A DNA stretch of 34,812 nt from Methylophaga sp. 41_12_T18 (GTDB taxonomy: Bacteria; Pseudomonadota; Gammaproteobacteria; Nitrosococcales; Methylophagaceae): positions 1-34,812 of the forward strand of contig MAAI01000082.1 in the NCBI GenBank assembly GCA_002163115.1, read 5' to 3'. Below, piece after piece: positions 26,685 to 34,812 of the stretch; the stretch's first letter is position 1, and each line of letters begins with the position of its first letter. Position numbers and translations under genes: made by a program. The notes under the pieces are model-generated. The model saw only the letters and a program-made list of their open reading frames with translations, ran no database searches and had not been told where the DNA came from.

Positions 26685-26700
26685 AGCAATCAACATGCCA
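26685..26700 (-). promoter_or_regulatory. Candidate sigma54 (-24/-12) promoter of fliK
   Basis: TGGCATG-TTGA-TTGCT on the minus strand matches the RpoN consensus TGGCACG-N4-TTGCW with one mismatch (T for C), keeping the strict GG-N10-GC spacing. It lies about 55 bases upstream of the fliK start. Class III flagellar genes of polar flagellates are typically sigma54-dependent. Confidence 0.7.
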
Positions 26701-26722
26701 ACGAGGAGAAAAAGAACGTTAT

Positions 26723-28357
26723 TTATGTCATCCAGTGATATTCCGCTTGAATAATATTTCCCTTACCACTGTACTGGTAATTAGCACATAAATTTTGTAG
26801 CAAGGCTTCACCGCGACCACATAAGGTCTTAATTTCAGCCAGATCTTTTGTATGTTGCTTATAGTCAAAGCCCTTACCGCTATCTTCAACCCTTATCATC
26901 AATATACCTTTGTCATTGGCTGGTTTATGAGATAGGGATACCTTGATAAAGCCTTCTGTTAACTCTGCTAAACGCTGACCACGTAAAGCATAATATTCAG
27001 CAAAACCATGAGCACTTTGCTTTATTGCCGAATTCAATCCTAATACGCCATGGTCCAGTGCATTACTACACATTTCCGCTAATACGGTATAAATTCGTTG
27101 TCGATGTTCATGTGGTGCTTGAATATGCATCAATACATTCACCAACAACGGTACCAAATCAACGCTTCGTAATACTTGAGCAGAAAAATCAAAATCAACT
27201 TGCCATGAAGCAGGTGCTAAATTACTTTCTCTTAAATTGCTAGAACTATTACCTTCATAGTTTTGAACGAGTTCAATATCCAGCTCGACTAATGAAATGT
27301 CATCACGCTGCTCTATACCTGCAATATGAGCAAGCAAGGATTGCTGAATTGCTGATATTTTATCACCCTGCAGCAAAGCTCGTTCCATTTGAGCAGCACC
27401 ATACCTGTTACCTTGTGCATCTTCAGCATTAACGGCACCATCGGTACTGCAAAAAATAGTATCACCAGCATTTACTTCAATAAAAACCGTTTCAAGCTCT
27501 ATTTTTTCTGCACCGTGCACACCCAAAGGGATATGCGATGACGGTACCCGATATTTAATATTGGCTTGTTGATCTATCACTAATAAATCAGGTAAGCCAC
27601 CATTCCAAACCGCCAACATTTTGCCTTGATGTTCCAACTCAATTAGACAAGCGGCACAAAACAATCCTTCCGGTAAAATAAATAATAATTTCTTATTAAT
27701 TTCTTCAATAATATCGCTAAGACCAAAGCCCTTCTCGGTCATACCATAAAACACTTCTGCTACTGGCAAAGCACCTATGACGGCGGGTAAGCCTCGGCCT
27801 ACAAAATCACCGATCAATATATTAACGCCGCCAGAAGGACGAGGGGCACTCAATATAATATCGCCGCTGAAGCTGGCAGAACTTTTTTCTTGTTGCCAAA
27901 CAGATAGGCCTGGAATAGCAAATTTATTCATTCCAGAAATTTTTTCAAGCAAATGAGCGGTCACTGCCAACTCGTGATCTTGCACCGTTTTTACTGGCTC
28001 AGGGTTTTCACTGTCTGAGACGTTATTATCACTGAATACTTCTAACAAACAGTACTGTTGTCCTGATATCGTTATCGGTTTAATTTCGAAAAAATAGGAA
28101 CACACATCATCAGTGGAGAATGAAATCGGTTGTTCGTATTGAAATACTTCCGTAATTGCATCTAGGATTTTAGTGGGCAGAATATCGACAGAAACGACAC
28201 GTTTGACAGGTTTGGCTAATACTTCAGATAAAGGCAGTTGCGTCTGCACTTCCATCCAGCGATTCCAAACTTTAATGTGATGATGTAAATCAATAAGCAC
28301 AACACCATGCTCAGCTTGATTAAACAACTCCACAGTTAAATGAGTTTCTTGCTCCAT
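26723..28357 (-). CDS. PAS - PP2C (SpoIIE) phosphatase - HATPase regulator
   Basis: About 544 residues from ATG 28357 (a GTG at 28369 would add four). Three domains are visible. A PAS-like sensor is at about 5-110 (VELFNQAEHGVVLIDL). A SpoIIE/PP2C serine phosphatase is at about 155-360, with metal-binding aspartates in SGDIILSAP, LIGDFVGRG, STDGAVNAED and QRDDISLVELD. A HATPase anti-sigma-kinase-like domain is at about 390-540, with N box EMCSNALDHG, VEDSGKGFD and CGRGEALL. It can in principle both phosphorylate and dephosphorylate a STAS antagonist. The STAS gene lies 41 bases upstream on the same strand and is the obvious partner. Confidence 0.88.
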   Translation of the reverse strand: MEQETHLTVELFNQAEHGVVLIDLHHHIKVWNRWMEVQTQLPLSEVLAKPVKRVVSVDILPTKILDAITEVFQYEQPISFSTDDVCSYFFEIKPITISGQQYCLLEVFSDNNVSDSENPEPVKTVQDHELAVTAHLLEKISGMNKFAIPGLSVWQQEKSSASFSGDIILSAPRPSGGVNILIGDFVGRGLPAVIGALPVAEVFYGMTEKGFGLSDIIEEINKKLLFILPEGLFCAACLIELEHQGKMLAVWNGGLPDLLVIDQQANIKYRVPSSHIPLGVHGAEKIELETVFIEVNAGDTIFCSTDGAVNAEDAQGNRYGAAQMERALLQGDKISAIQQSLLAHIAGIEQRDDISLVELDIELVQNYEGNSSSNLRESNLAPASWQVDFDFSAQVLRSVDLVPLLVNVLMHIQAPHEHRQRIYTVLAEMCSNALDHGVLGLNSAIKQSAHGFAEYYALRGQRLAELTEGFIKVSLSHKPANDKGILMIRVEDSGKGFDYKQHTKDLAEIKTLCGRGEALLQNLCANYQYSGKGNIIQAEYHWMT

Positions 28358-28398
28358 AATTAAACCCACAGCCTAAATTAAAATCTGTTTAACTAGAC

Positions 28399-28695
28399 CT
28401 AACTGATTTTAAATAACTTTTGAAAATTAGATATTTCTAGAATATTTTTAATTTCATTGCGGCAATGAATAATTTCAATATTGGCACTATCACCACCGGC
28501 ATGGTCACGTAGTAATAACAACATGCCTAAGGCAGAACTATCAATGTATTCAGCACCGCCAAAGTCGATGACAAAATGACTACTCGCGGCCGCTGGTTCA
28601 TAAGCTTGGCGGAATTCACTTTGCAAACTAAAATCAAAACGACCATCGATTTTAATAATATGTTTATTGCCTTCGCTCACACTTGATATAGCCAT
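28399..28695 (-). CDS. STAS-domain anti-sigma-factor antagonist
   Basis: A 98-residue single STAS domain (SpoIIAA-like). The conserved loop YIDSSALGMLLLLRDH holds Ser53/Ser54, the expected phosphorylation site. Such proteins switch partners according to phosphorylation. The gene lies between an MCP gene (72 bases upstream) and the PP2C/HATPase gene (41 bases downstream), so its kinase/phosphatase is probably that fusion. Its output target is not evident; no anti-sigma substrate or sigma28 gene is close by. Confidence 0.92.
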   Translation of the reverse strand: MAISSVSEGNKHIIKIDGRFDFSLQSEFRQAYEPAAASSHFVIDFGGAEYIDSSALGMLLLLRDHAGGDSANIEIIHCRNEIKNILEISNFQKLFKIS

Positions 28696-28766
28696 TTAGC
28701 CACTTCCTTATAATCTGATTCAAACGCTGTAGTAATCATTTTAGTCTATCGAAGCATTCACGCCAA

Positions 28767-29933
28767 CTAAAACAATTCAACATTACCTGAATCTAGATCT
28801 TTTTGGGTGACAGCTTGGTGCTCGACAGATTCAATTTTTGGTTTCAATTCTTCTAACGAACTTTCCAAATTAGTTAGTGATTGACGATACTCATTGAACT
28901 TATCGTTATTCATTCGAGCAACATTAGCCAAATCAACCATCTCTGCCAGTTGAACGACAGCATCGATTCGTTTCGTGATGTGTGCTGATAATTGTGTGCT
29001 CATATCTTCAAATTGCAATGATGTTACCGCTTGATTAACCATCGTGGTAATTTGATCACTGACATCACCCGTTTCTTCTATCACCTTGGTGGTTTTGCTA
29101 TTCATCGTCGCCATTGCCGATGACATATCAGAGACTTTTTGCTTACTATTTATTGCCACACTCATATCCGCAGATACAATGCGATTAATTACCGCAGCAG
29201 CAGACTCTAGCGCCTCTTTAATATCTAGCGTGGTGGCATTAATTTCTTCACTGAAATCATCCGATTTTCTAGACAACTTACGTACTTCATCAGCAACCAC
29301 GGCAAAACCGCGTCCGGCTTCACCGGCACGGGCCGCTTCAATGGCGGCATTTAATGCTAATAAATTAGTTTGCGAGGCAATTTCACGCACATCACCCAGT
29401 AATGAAAATACGCCGTTTACTTTAGAACTCATATCATCCAAACGATGCATCAGGTACATACTGTCTTTACTGGTAGCAACAACACTATCAACAAAATAGG
29501 TTAACAACTCTTCTGTCTCAGCAATGAAAGCACTAAAACTTTGCTCGCCTTCACCTTGGTTAACCAAACTGTGTAACATATCGGATTGTTGGGCACTGTG
29601 CGTATTTAAGCCGTGAAAACTCGCCGTTAACTGACTAATCGCATTTTGAACTAATTGATTGACTTGGTCACTTTCAGTACGGATAAATTGCAACTGTTCG
29701 CGCAGATGATTAAAAGCTTCATCATGCATTTCGTGGACATTATCAGAAAATTCTGGCTGCTCTAGCGTCGCAACAATATCTGCTTCTGCTGTTTGCTCAG
29801 TCGATGCTTGCGGCAAAAAACGCCATATTAAGACCGTCACTGTTACCAATACTGCCGTCATTAGCCCCACTAACCATAAACCAAGACCAATTAAAATCAC
29901 CGACAAAATGGTTACTAAACTGAGCTGTCTCAT
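28767..29933 (-). CDS. Membrane-hairpin methyl-accepting chemotaxis protein
   Basis: From ATG 29933 it has 388 residues; a TTG just before it is unlikely. An N-terminal hydrophobic hairpin (about 4-39) is followed by a cytoplasmic helical region. The signalling domain has the conserved tip [20 protein letters not shown] and [20 protein letters not shown]. There is no periplasmic sensor and no clear HAMP. The C terminus DSGNVELF matches that of CheD in the same cluster (DSGGVELF). AAAGGA precedes the start. It is first in a group with STAS and PP2C genes, behind a sigma54-like promoter. Confidence 0.9.
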   Translation of the reverse strand: MRQLSLVTILSVILIGLGLWLVGLMTAVLVTVTVLIWRFLPQASTEQTAEADIVATLEQPEFSDNVHEMHDEAFNHLREQLQFIRTESDQVNQLVQNAISQLTASFHGLNTHSAQQSDMLHSLVNQGEGEQSFSAFIAETEELLTYFVDSVVATSKDSMYLMHRLDDMSSKVNGVFSLLGDVREIASQTNLLALNAAIEAARAGEAGRGFAVVADEVRKLSRKSDDFSEEINATTLDIKEALESAAAVINRIVSADMSVAINSKQKVSDMSSAMATMNSKTTKVIEETGDVSDQITTMVNQAVTSLQFEDMSTQLSAHITKRIDAVVQLAEMVDLANVARMNNDKFNEYRQSLTNLESSLEELKPKIESVEHQAVTQKDLDSGNVELF

Positions 29934-29994
29934 CAAATTTCTATCCTTTACTACTCACAGAAAACATCATTACCACACCAATTAAACATCTGTA

Positions 29995-30011
29995 AGCAAA
30001 GGTTATGCCCA
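29995..30011 (-). promoter_or_regulatory. Candidate sigma54 promoter of the MCP-STAS-PP2C group
   Basis: GGGCATA-ACCT-TTGCT on the minus strand keeps the GG-N10-GC spacing (GG 30009-30008, GC 29997-29996) and the TTGCT -12 element. The -24 element departs at three positions from TGGCACG. It lies about 62 bases before the MCP start codon. Confidence 0.5.
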
Positions 30012-30015
30012 ATAT

Positions 30016-31122
30016 TTAATTGTCGCCATTACCTTTCTTAATTAAAGTTAATAGTTTCCCTGCAATATTCGCTAATGGTACTTGCATTTCTGCCGCGCCA
30101 ATTTTTACTGCCGAACCAGGCATTCCCCAGACAACACTCGTTTTTTCATCTTGAACAAAAGTCACGGCACCCGCTTCCTTCATCTCTAACATCCCTTGCG
30201 CACCATCATCGCCCATACCAGTCAACATCACGCCAATGGCATTCGTACCGACATTTTGAGCTATTGAACGAAATAAGACATCAACAGAAGGCTTATGCCT
30301 GCTGACCGGTGGCCCATCATTCAATGCACAATAAAATCGAGCGCCACTACGTTCTACGATTAAATGTTTGTCCCCCGGCGCAATATAAGCATGGCCAGGT
30401 AAAATCTGTTGGCCGTCGTGTGCTTCGCACACTTCGAGCGCTGAAATACCATTCACACGTTTAGCAAATGGTGCACTAAATGCAGCTGGAATATGCTGTG
30501 CGATCACGATGCCAGGTGAATTGGCAGGCATAGCACTTAGTACCGCCTTAATTGCTTCGGTGCCACCGGTTGATGCACCGATGGCAATGATTTTTTCGGT
30601 TGTTTTTAAGTGGGCGGGAATTGTTGTAGATTCTTCTTTTGCTAATACTGCATCGGCGGTGAATCGTTGCGGAGCAGAAGGGATGGCGGCCATTACTTTT
30701 GCTTCCGTTAGAGCATGGACGTTGACCTGTGCCGCAGCCTTTACTTTGGCAATAATTTCTTCGGCATAATCACCAATAGTATTAGATAAATCTAATTTTG
30801 GCTTCGATACAAAATCGACCGCGCCTAATTCTAATGCATCTAAGGTTACTTGAGCACCATGTTCCGTTAATGTAGAGATCATCACTGTTGGCTTAGGATG
30901 AAGACGCATCAGGTTCTTCAAAAATGTCACCCCATCCATTCGTGGCATTTCTACATCTAAGGTCAAAACATCAGGATTCAGTTTTTTGATTTTTTCTCTT
31001 GCTTGAAAAGGGTCAATGGCAGTGCCAATAACTTCTATTTCAGGATCTGAGTTTAATAATTCAGTTAATAACTTTCTTACTAATGCTGAATCATCAATGA
31101 CAAGTACTGTGATTGTGGCCAT
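30016..31122 (-). CDS. cheB: CheB, protein-glutamate methylesterase/deamidase
   Basis: CheB removes methyl groups from chemoreceptors when phosphorylated by CheA. I start at ATG 31122, which has AGGA five bases upstream; the ATG at 31128 overlaps that motif. The 368-residue protein has a receiver domain with the phospho-acceptor Asp56 ([11 protein letters not shown]) and a C-terminal esterase with the triad Ser184 (GASTGG), His210 (AQHIP) and Asp306 (TGMGDDGA). The linker (about 125-172) is long and Ala/Thr-rich. It follows cheR and cheD on the same strand, 69 bases after cheD. Confidence 0.97.
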   Translation of the reverse strand: MATITVLVIDDSALVRKLLTELLNSDPEIEVIGTAIDPFQAREKIKKLNPDVLTLDVEMPRMDGVTFLKNLMRLHPKPTVMISTLTEHGAQVTLDALELGAVDFVSKPKLDLSNTIGDYAEEIIAKVKAAAQVNVHALTEAKVMAAIPSAPQRFTADAVLAKEESTTIPAHLKTTEKIIAIGASTGGTEAIKAVLSAMPANSPGIVIAQHIPAAFSAPFAKRVNGISALEVCEAHDGQQILPGHAYIAPGDKHLIVERSGARFYCALNDGPPVSRHKPSVDVLFRSIAQNVGTNAIGVMLTGMGDDGAQGMLEMKEAGAVTFVQDEKTSVVWGMPGSAVKIGAAEMQVPLANIAGKLLTLIKKGNGDN

Positions 31123-31191
31123 GGTCATCCTATAACCTAGAAATTTACGCTTGCACAGAGTATAGCTCTCATCGACTGCTGTGCGGTAGCA

Positions 31192-31818
31192 TTAAAACAA
31201 TTCAACACCACCAGAATCTGGTTGCACTTCCAATTCGTTTTGGTAAGACTGCTCGCGCTGGATCAAGGTCTCATTATGCAATGACCGTAACCGTTTAACC
31301 CTTAATCGGCCTGTCTCAGGGTAGTAAAGTACTTTTCGTGGATGAATATCACCTAGGTCTTGACTTGCTACAGCTAAATTTTCTGTCTGTAAATAATCCA
31401 ATACAAAGGCAATATTACGTTTGCCTACATCGGACATATTGGCCACAATTTTTCCACCGCCAGTCAGCTTTATTTCTAAATTTTTTCTATTGCCACCGGC
31501 TTTTAAAATATCATTGATCAGATGTTCCATTGCATAACTACCGTAGCGAGTAGCAGAGTCCATCCAGTCCTCGCTGCCATGCTCATGCTTCAACGGCAAC
31601 ATAAAATGGTTCATACCACCAATACCAAATACTTTATCGCGAATACATGCTGAAACGCAGGACCCCAGTGTAGTAGCGATAATTTCACCGGTATTACGCG
31701 TTACATAATATTCACCAGGAAGAATCTTCGCAGCCCAGGTTTTGTTATTACGATCCCAATAGCGGTTAACATGCTCAAAATCAGCCAAACATGATGGTTG
31801 TTCCGGCCTATTTTCCAT
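31192..31818 (-). CDS. cheD: CheD, chemoreceptor glutamine deamidase
   Basis: CheD hydrolyses receptor glutamines to glutamates. The 208-residue protein has the catalytic block LGSCVSACIRD with Cys54 and GGMNHFMLP with His71; their spacing of 17 equals that of the Thermotoga enzyme. KLTGGG lies further on. It carries N- and C-terminal extensions beyond the core, ending DSGGVELF. The ATG overlaps the cheR stop by one base (TAATG). No CheC, its usual partner in other lineages, is in the window. Confidence 0.96.
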   Translation of the reverse strand: MENRPEQPSCLADFEHVNRYWDRNNKTWAAKILPGEYYVTRNTGEIIATTLGSCVSACIRDKVFGIGGMNHFMLPLKHEHGSEDWMDSATRYGSYAMEHLINDILKAGGNRKNLEIKLTGGGKIVANMSDVGKRNIAFVLDYLQTENLAVASQDLGDIHPRKVLYYPETGRLRVKRLRSLHNETLIQREQSYQNELEVQPDSGGVELF

Positions 31819-32660
31819 TAGTGGTTCTTCCGGTAAATTGTTTTACCCAATGAATCAAAGTCGGTGCTTACTTTATATAACGATTCTGAATGGCCGATAA
31901 ATAAATGCGCGTTCGGTATTAACATTTTTGCATAACGTTCAAACAATACTCTTTGGGTATCTTTATCAAAATAAATCACTACGTTACGACAAAACATCAA
32001 ATCAAACGTACCTTGCATCGGCCAAGGGTGAAGTAAATTCAACCGTTTAAAACTGATCATATCTTGTAATTCTGATTTCACTTTCACCAGATCAGCTTGC
32101 TCACCTCGACCACGCTTAAACCAACGCTGAGTTCGCTCTGCTGATAAACCTTCAATTCGCTCAGCCCTATAAATGCCTTGCTTGCCGTGATCAACCACAT
32201 TGGCATCCAAATCAGTCGCTAAAATCTTAACATCCCACTTCTCGAAGTCAGGTAATGCTTCTTTCAAGGTGATGGCGATACTGTAAGGTTCTTCACCGGT
32301 TGAGCAGCCTGCAGACCAGATCCGCAACCGTCTGTTTGCGCTTTTTAATTTAACTAACTCGGGAATAACTTCATTAGCTAAGTACTCAAAATGGTGCTCT
32401 TCTCGAAAAAAAGAAGTCAGGTTCGTGGTGATAGCATTAATAAGAAACTCTTGCTGCTCTTCATCACCATTATCAATTGCATCACAAAAGGCACTAAAAT
32501 CACCAAAACCACCCTTACGGATACGTTTGGAGAGGCGACCATAAACCATATCTTTTTTGGCCACTGTCAACACAATGCCAGTATGTTCACTTACAAATTT
32601 TCTGATCCGCTCAAAGTCGTCATCGGTAAACTCAAACTCACGAGCTCTTTTCTCAGTCAT
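31818..32660 (-). CDS. cheR: CheR, chemoreceptor methyltransferase
   Basis: CheR methylates receptor glutamates with SAM. From ATG 32660 (AAGGA six bases upstream) it has 280 residues; a TTG at 32675 lies upstream of that site and is unlikely. An N-terminal helical domain is followed by the SAM site IWSAGCSTGEEPYSIAI (about 115-131), the block DVKILATDLDANVV, and MFCRNVVIYFD. It is translationally coupled to cheD and sits directly downstream of a receptor gene whose C terminus fits a CheR tether. Confidence 0.97.
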   Translation of the reverse strand: MTEKRAREFEFTDDDFERIRKFVSEHTGIVLTVAKKDMVYGRLSKRIRKGGFGDFSAFCDAIDNGDEEQQEFLINAITTNLTSFFREEHHFEYLANEVIPELVKLKSANRRLRIWSAGCSTGEEPYSIAITLKEALPDFEKWDVKILATDLDANVVDHGKQGIYRAERIEGLSAERTQRWFKRGRGEQADLVKVKSELQDMISFKRLNLLHPWPMQGTFDLMFCRNVVIYFDKDTQRVLFERYAKMLIPNAHLFIGHSESLYKVSTDFDSLGKTIYRKNH

Positions 32661-32705
32661 CCATTGTCCTTTCAATCAGCAGTAACTTTGTCTTAACAGT
32701 CAATT

Positions 32706-32739
32706 TTGTTGTAGCCGGTATAACTACCGGCTACAACAA
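32706..32739 (-). terminator. Perfect 15-bp hairpin between the receptor gene and cheR
   Basis: TTGTTGTAGCCGGTA and TACCGGCTACAACAA are exact complements around a TAAC loop, 12 bases after the MCP stop. On the minus strand the stem is followed by AATTGAC rather than a T run, so it is a poor intrinsic terminator. It may protect the MCP mRNA 3' end or attenuate read-through into cheR. Confidence 0.4.
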
Positions 32740-32750
32740 GTATCAATCAA

Positions 32751-34812
32751 TTAAAACTCATCCCACTCATCATCACTAGATGCTGATGCTGCAGGCTTGG
32801 ACGGTCTCTTTGCTTTTGGTGCCGCCGTTGGTCGTGCTGATGCCGGTGCAGTCGGCGCAGCCGTTACACCAGAGTCCACGCCCGTATCAAAGAAGGACAT
32901 CAGACGTTGCAAGCCTTTGCCTTGCTCATCCATTGATTCACTGGCTGCTGCCGCTTCTTCTACTAAGGCAGCATTTTGCTGAGTCATTTCATCCATCTGA
33001 CCAATAGCAGTATTGACCTGACCAATGCCCGAGGTCTGCTCTTGCCCTGCTGCTGCAATTTCAGAAATGATATCACCCACTTTTTTCGCACCGGTAACGA
33101 TATCTTCTAACGTTCGGCCCGACTCATCAACTAGCATTGAGCCTTCTTTCACTTTTTCGCCACTATCGTTAATCAATTCCTTGATTTCTTTGGCAGCAGC
33201 AGCTGAACGTTGTGCTAAGTTTCGTACTTCTGACGCCACTACCGCAAAGCCTCGACCTTGCTCGCCAGCTCGTGCCGCTTCAACCGCAGCATTCAAAGCA
33301 AGTAAGTTAGTTTGGAAGGCAATTTCATCAATAACACCAATAATATCGGTCACTTTTTTACTGGAGGTGCTAATCGCTGACATCGCATTGATCGCCTCTC
33401 TAATGACCGCACCACCTTTTTCCGCTTGCTCACGGGCATTGGAGGCTAATTGATTAGCTTGTGCTGCATTGTCAGAGTTTTGACGCACCGTACTGGTCAA
33501 CTCTTCCATACTTGAAGCGGTTTCTTCTAATGAGGAAGCCTGCTCTTCAGTACGTTGACTTAAATCAACATTACCACGCGTGATTTCAGTGGCGGCCGTA
33601 CCAATGCTCACTGCCGTTTCATTAATCTCATTTACAATGCTCGACATTTTATCAACGGTGCCATTGATTGCTGATTGCAATAAAGCAAACTCGCCGTCAT
33701 ATGTGCCTTCAAACTGCTTAGTCAAATCACCTTCTGACATGGCATTCATTACCGTTGAAGTTGATGCCAACACTTCTTCAATGGTTACTTGTAGCTCTTT
33801 TTGAGCTGTAATATCAGAGGCGTACTTAATCACTCTAACCGGCTTACCATTAATATCTAGGATTGGGTTATAAGAAGCTTGTAACCAGACTTCTCGGCCA
33901 CCTTTTGCTATCCGTTTATATTCACCCGCATCAAACTCACCACGGTTTAACTTAGCCCAAAACTCTGTATATTCAGCGCTATTTGCTAAGCTAGGTTCGG
34001 CAAACATTCTGTGGTGCTTACCGACCACCTCATCTCTGCTATAGCCTACTACTTCCAAAAAGCCATCATTAACTTCCATGATGGTGCCATCCATTTCAAA
34101 ACTAATCACACCCATTGCTTTACTTATGGCTGTTAATTGACCTTCGTACGCGGCAACTGTGTTTCTTGATTCGGTATTATTCGCCCACTCTAATGCTGTG
34201 CCAATGTATTCGCCATCAGCATTCATAATTGCGGTCACATTCAAGTTAAAACTAAGTGGTCCGACTTCTATATCAGTGTTGTAAGGCAAGTTAGCTGGGT
34301 CAGCTAATAACTTACGTTGATGACTTGGATCTTTATGAAACTGGTCAATATTGGCACCGATAAGGTCTTTAACGTCAAAACGTGGGAAAACTTGTTTTAA
34401 CACGTCTTGGTACTCGGTCAACATATCAATCGTAGACTGATTAGCATAAGTTACAAAGAAATCCCGGTCGATCATCATAATCGATGTTTTTGCACCCTCA
34501 ACCGTACCTGATAATCGTGCGACCTCAGTTTCACTAGCACGCATATCGGTGACGTTATTCCACTCTAATGCATTACCAATATATTCGTCACCATCCATAA
34601 TCGCGGTGACGTTCAAGTTAAAGGTCAATGGCCCCACTTGAATATCGGTTTGATAAGGTAGGTTGCTTGGATCAGATAATAATTTACGTTGATGACTTGG
34701 ATCTTTATGGAAATCATCAATGTTTTGACCCAGTAGTTTATCCAAATCAAAACCAGGGAACACTTCAGCCAAGGTATCGACATAGGGACGTAACATGGTC
34801 AGGGTCGACTCA
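32751..34812 (-). CDS. PAS-repeat methyl-accepting chemotaxis protein (N terminus outside the window)
   Basis: The frame is open to the window edge, upstream of the first ATG (34796), so the true start lies outside. About 686 residues are visible. Two PAS-like repeats of about 124 residues share [12 protein letters not shown] and FNLNVTAIM. Next comes a canonical PAS-PAC ([22 protein letters not shown] ... [14 protein letters not shown]), a short linker, and the MCP signalling domain with [19 protein letters not shown] and [15 protein letters not shown]. An Ala/Pro-rich tail ends EWDEF, which fits the CheR-tether consensus x-[HFYW]-x-x-[HFYW]. No membrane segment is visible, suggesting a cytoplasmic receptor. 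cheR follows. Confidence 0.93.
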   Translation of the reverse strand, partial: ESTLTMLRPYVDTLAEVFPGFDLDKLLGQNIDDFHKDPSHQRKLLSDPSNLPYQTDIQVGPLTFNLNVTAIMDGDEYIGNALEWNNVTDMRASETEVARLSGTVEGAKTSIMMIDRDFFVTYANQSTIDMLTEYQDVLKQVFPRFDVKDLIGANIDQFHKDPSHQRKLLADPANLPYNTDIEVGPLSFNLNVTAIMNADGEYIGTALEWANNTESRNTVAAYEGQLTAISKAMGVISFEMDGTIMEVNDGFLEVVGYSRDEVVGKHHRMFAEPSLANSAEYTEFWAKLNRGEFDAGEYKRIAKGGREVWLQASYNPILDINGKPVRVIKYASDITAQKELQVTIEEVLASTSTVMNAMSEGDLTKQFEGTYDGEFALLQSAINGTVDKMSSIVNEINETAVSIGTAATEITRGNVDLSQRTEEQASSLEETASSMEELTSTVRQNSDNAAQANQLASNAREQAEKGGAVIREAINAMSAISTSSKKVTDIIGVIDEIAFQTNLLALNAAVEAARAGEQGRGFAVVASEVRNLAQRSAAAAKEIKELINDSGEKVKEGSMLVDESGRTLEDIVTGAKKVGDIISEIAAAGQEQTSGIGQVNTAIGQMDEMTQQNAALVEEAAAASESMDEQGKGLQRLMSFFDTGVDSGVTAAPTAPASARPTAAPKAKRPSKPAASASSDDEWDEF
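34240..34760 (-). repeat. Tandem PAS repeat within the receptor gene
   Basis: Two copies of a PAS-coding unit are offset by 372 bases (124 codons). For example, the 25-base stretch starting at 34312 recurs from 34684 almost unchanged. Flanking parts are diverged but clearly alignable at DNA and protein level. Further copies may lie beyond the window edge. Confidence 0.85.

Noticed and set aside
28696-28766. Possible sigma28 or sigma54 promoter directly before the STAS gene
   Set aside because: TTCGATAGA lacks a TAAA element at the right distance, and TGGCGTG lacks a GC at N10; neither consensus is met.

Overview
The window looks like chromosome of a moderately AT-rich gammaproteobacterium. 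Evidence: the tRNA-Tyr/tRNA-Gly/tRNA-Thr/tuf operon, hslVU, the ubiE-ubiJ-ubiB block, the tgt-yajC-secD-secF operon, and a sigma54-type flagellar/chemotaxis region. A formate-tetrahydrofolate ligase and a pair of proteins from PQQ-alcohol-oxidation loci fit a methylotroph-like or Thiotrichales-like marine lineage such as Methylophaga or Cycloclasticus. That assignment is inference only. There is no rRNA, CRISPR array, transposase or prophage. No gene-free stretch exceeds 300 bases; the longest is 18041-18328 (288 bases).

Layout. Positions 1-575 (minus) hold tRNA-Tyr, tRNA-Gly, tRNA-Thr and the first 75 codons of tuf. Positions 760-6822 (plus) are a tight housekeeping run: hslV, hslU, a DUF971 gene, ubiE (GTG start), ubiJ, ubiB, djlA. 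Positions 6840-10500 are accessory: a probable cyclic-di-GMP-I riboswitch in front of a VPxPA/PEP-CTERM surface protein, then hmp and its regulator nsrR around an NsrR operator, then a second PEP-CTERM protein with a spondin domain. The two PEP-CTERM genes face each other across hmp/nsrR and end in near-identical sorting signals and terminator hairpins. Next on the minus strand is an ECF sigma factor translationally coupled to an NrsF-type (DUF1109) anti-sigma factor. Positions 11924-16138 (minus) hold a small membrane protein, mpl, ubiX and fhs. Positions 16273-18040 (minus) hold the PQQ-associated binding protein, apparently with an internal deletion, and a YVTN beta-propeller. An 85-residue orphan follows at 18329. 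Positions 18639-23014 hold tgt-yajC-secDF, and pyrF is divergent.

Positions 23891-34812 (all minus) form a motility and signalling block, in transcription order: a PAS-repeat chemoreceptor (running off the window), cheR, cheD, cheB, a membrane-hairpin MCP, a STAS protein, a PAS-PP2C-HATPase protein, fliK, and another MCP. Candidate sigma54 (-24/-12) promoters precede the MCP/STAS/PP2C group and fliK. The first receptor ends in a CheR-tether-like pentapeptide. CheD and the second MCP share an identical type of C-terminal tail (DSG-x-VELF). CheR and CheB set receptor methylation, CheD deamidates receptors, and the STAS/PP2C/HATPase pair looks like a partner-switching module placed inside the chemotaxis locus.

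Most interesting points: the riboswitch whose P3 strand can alternatively pair with the Shine-Dalgarno sequence; the inverted PEP-CTERM/terminator duplication around the nitric-oxide detoxification genes; the shared VELF tail; and the PP2C/kinase fusion with a STAS partner beside a receptor.
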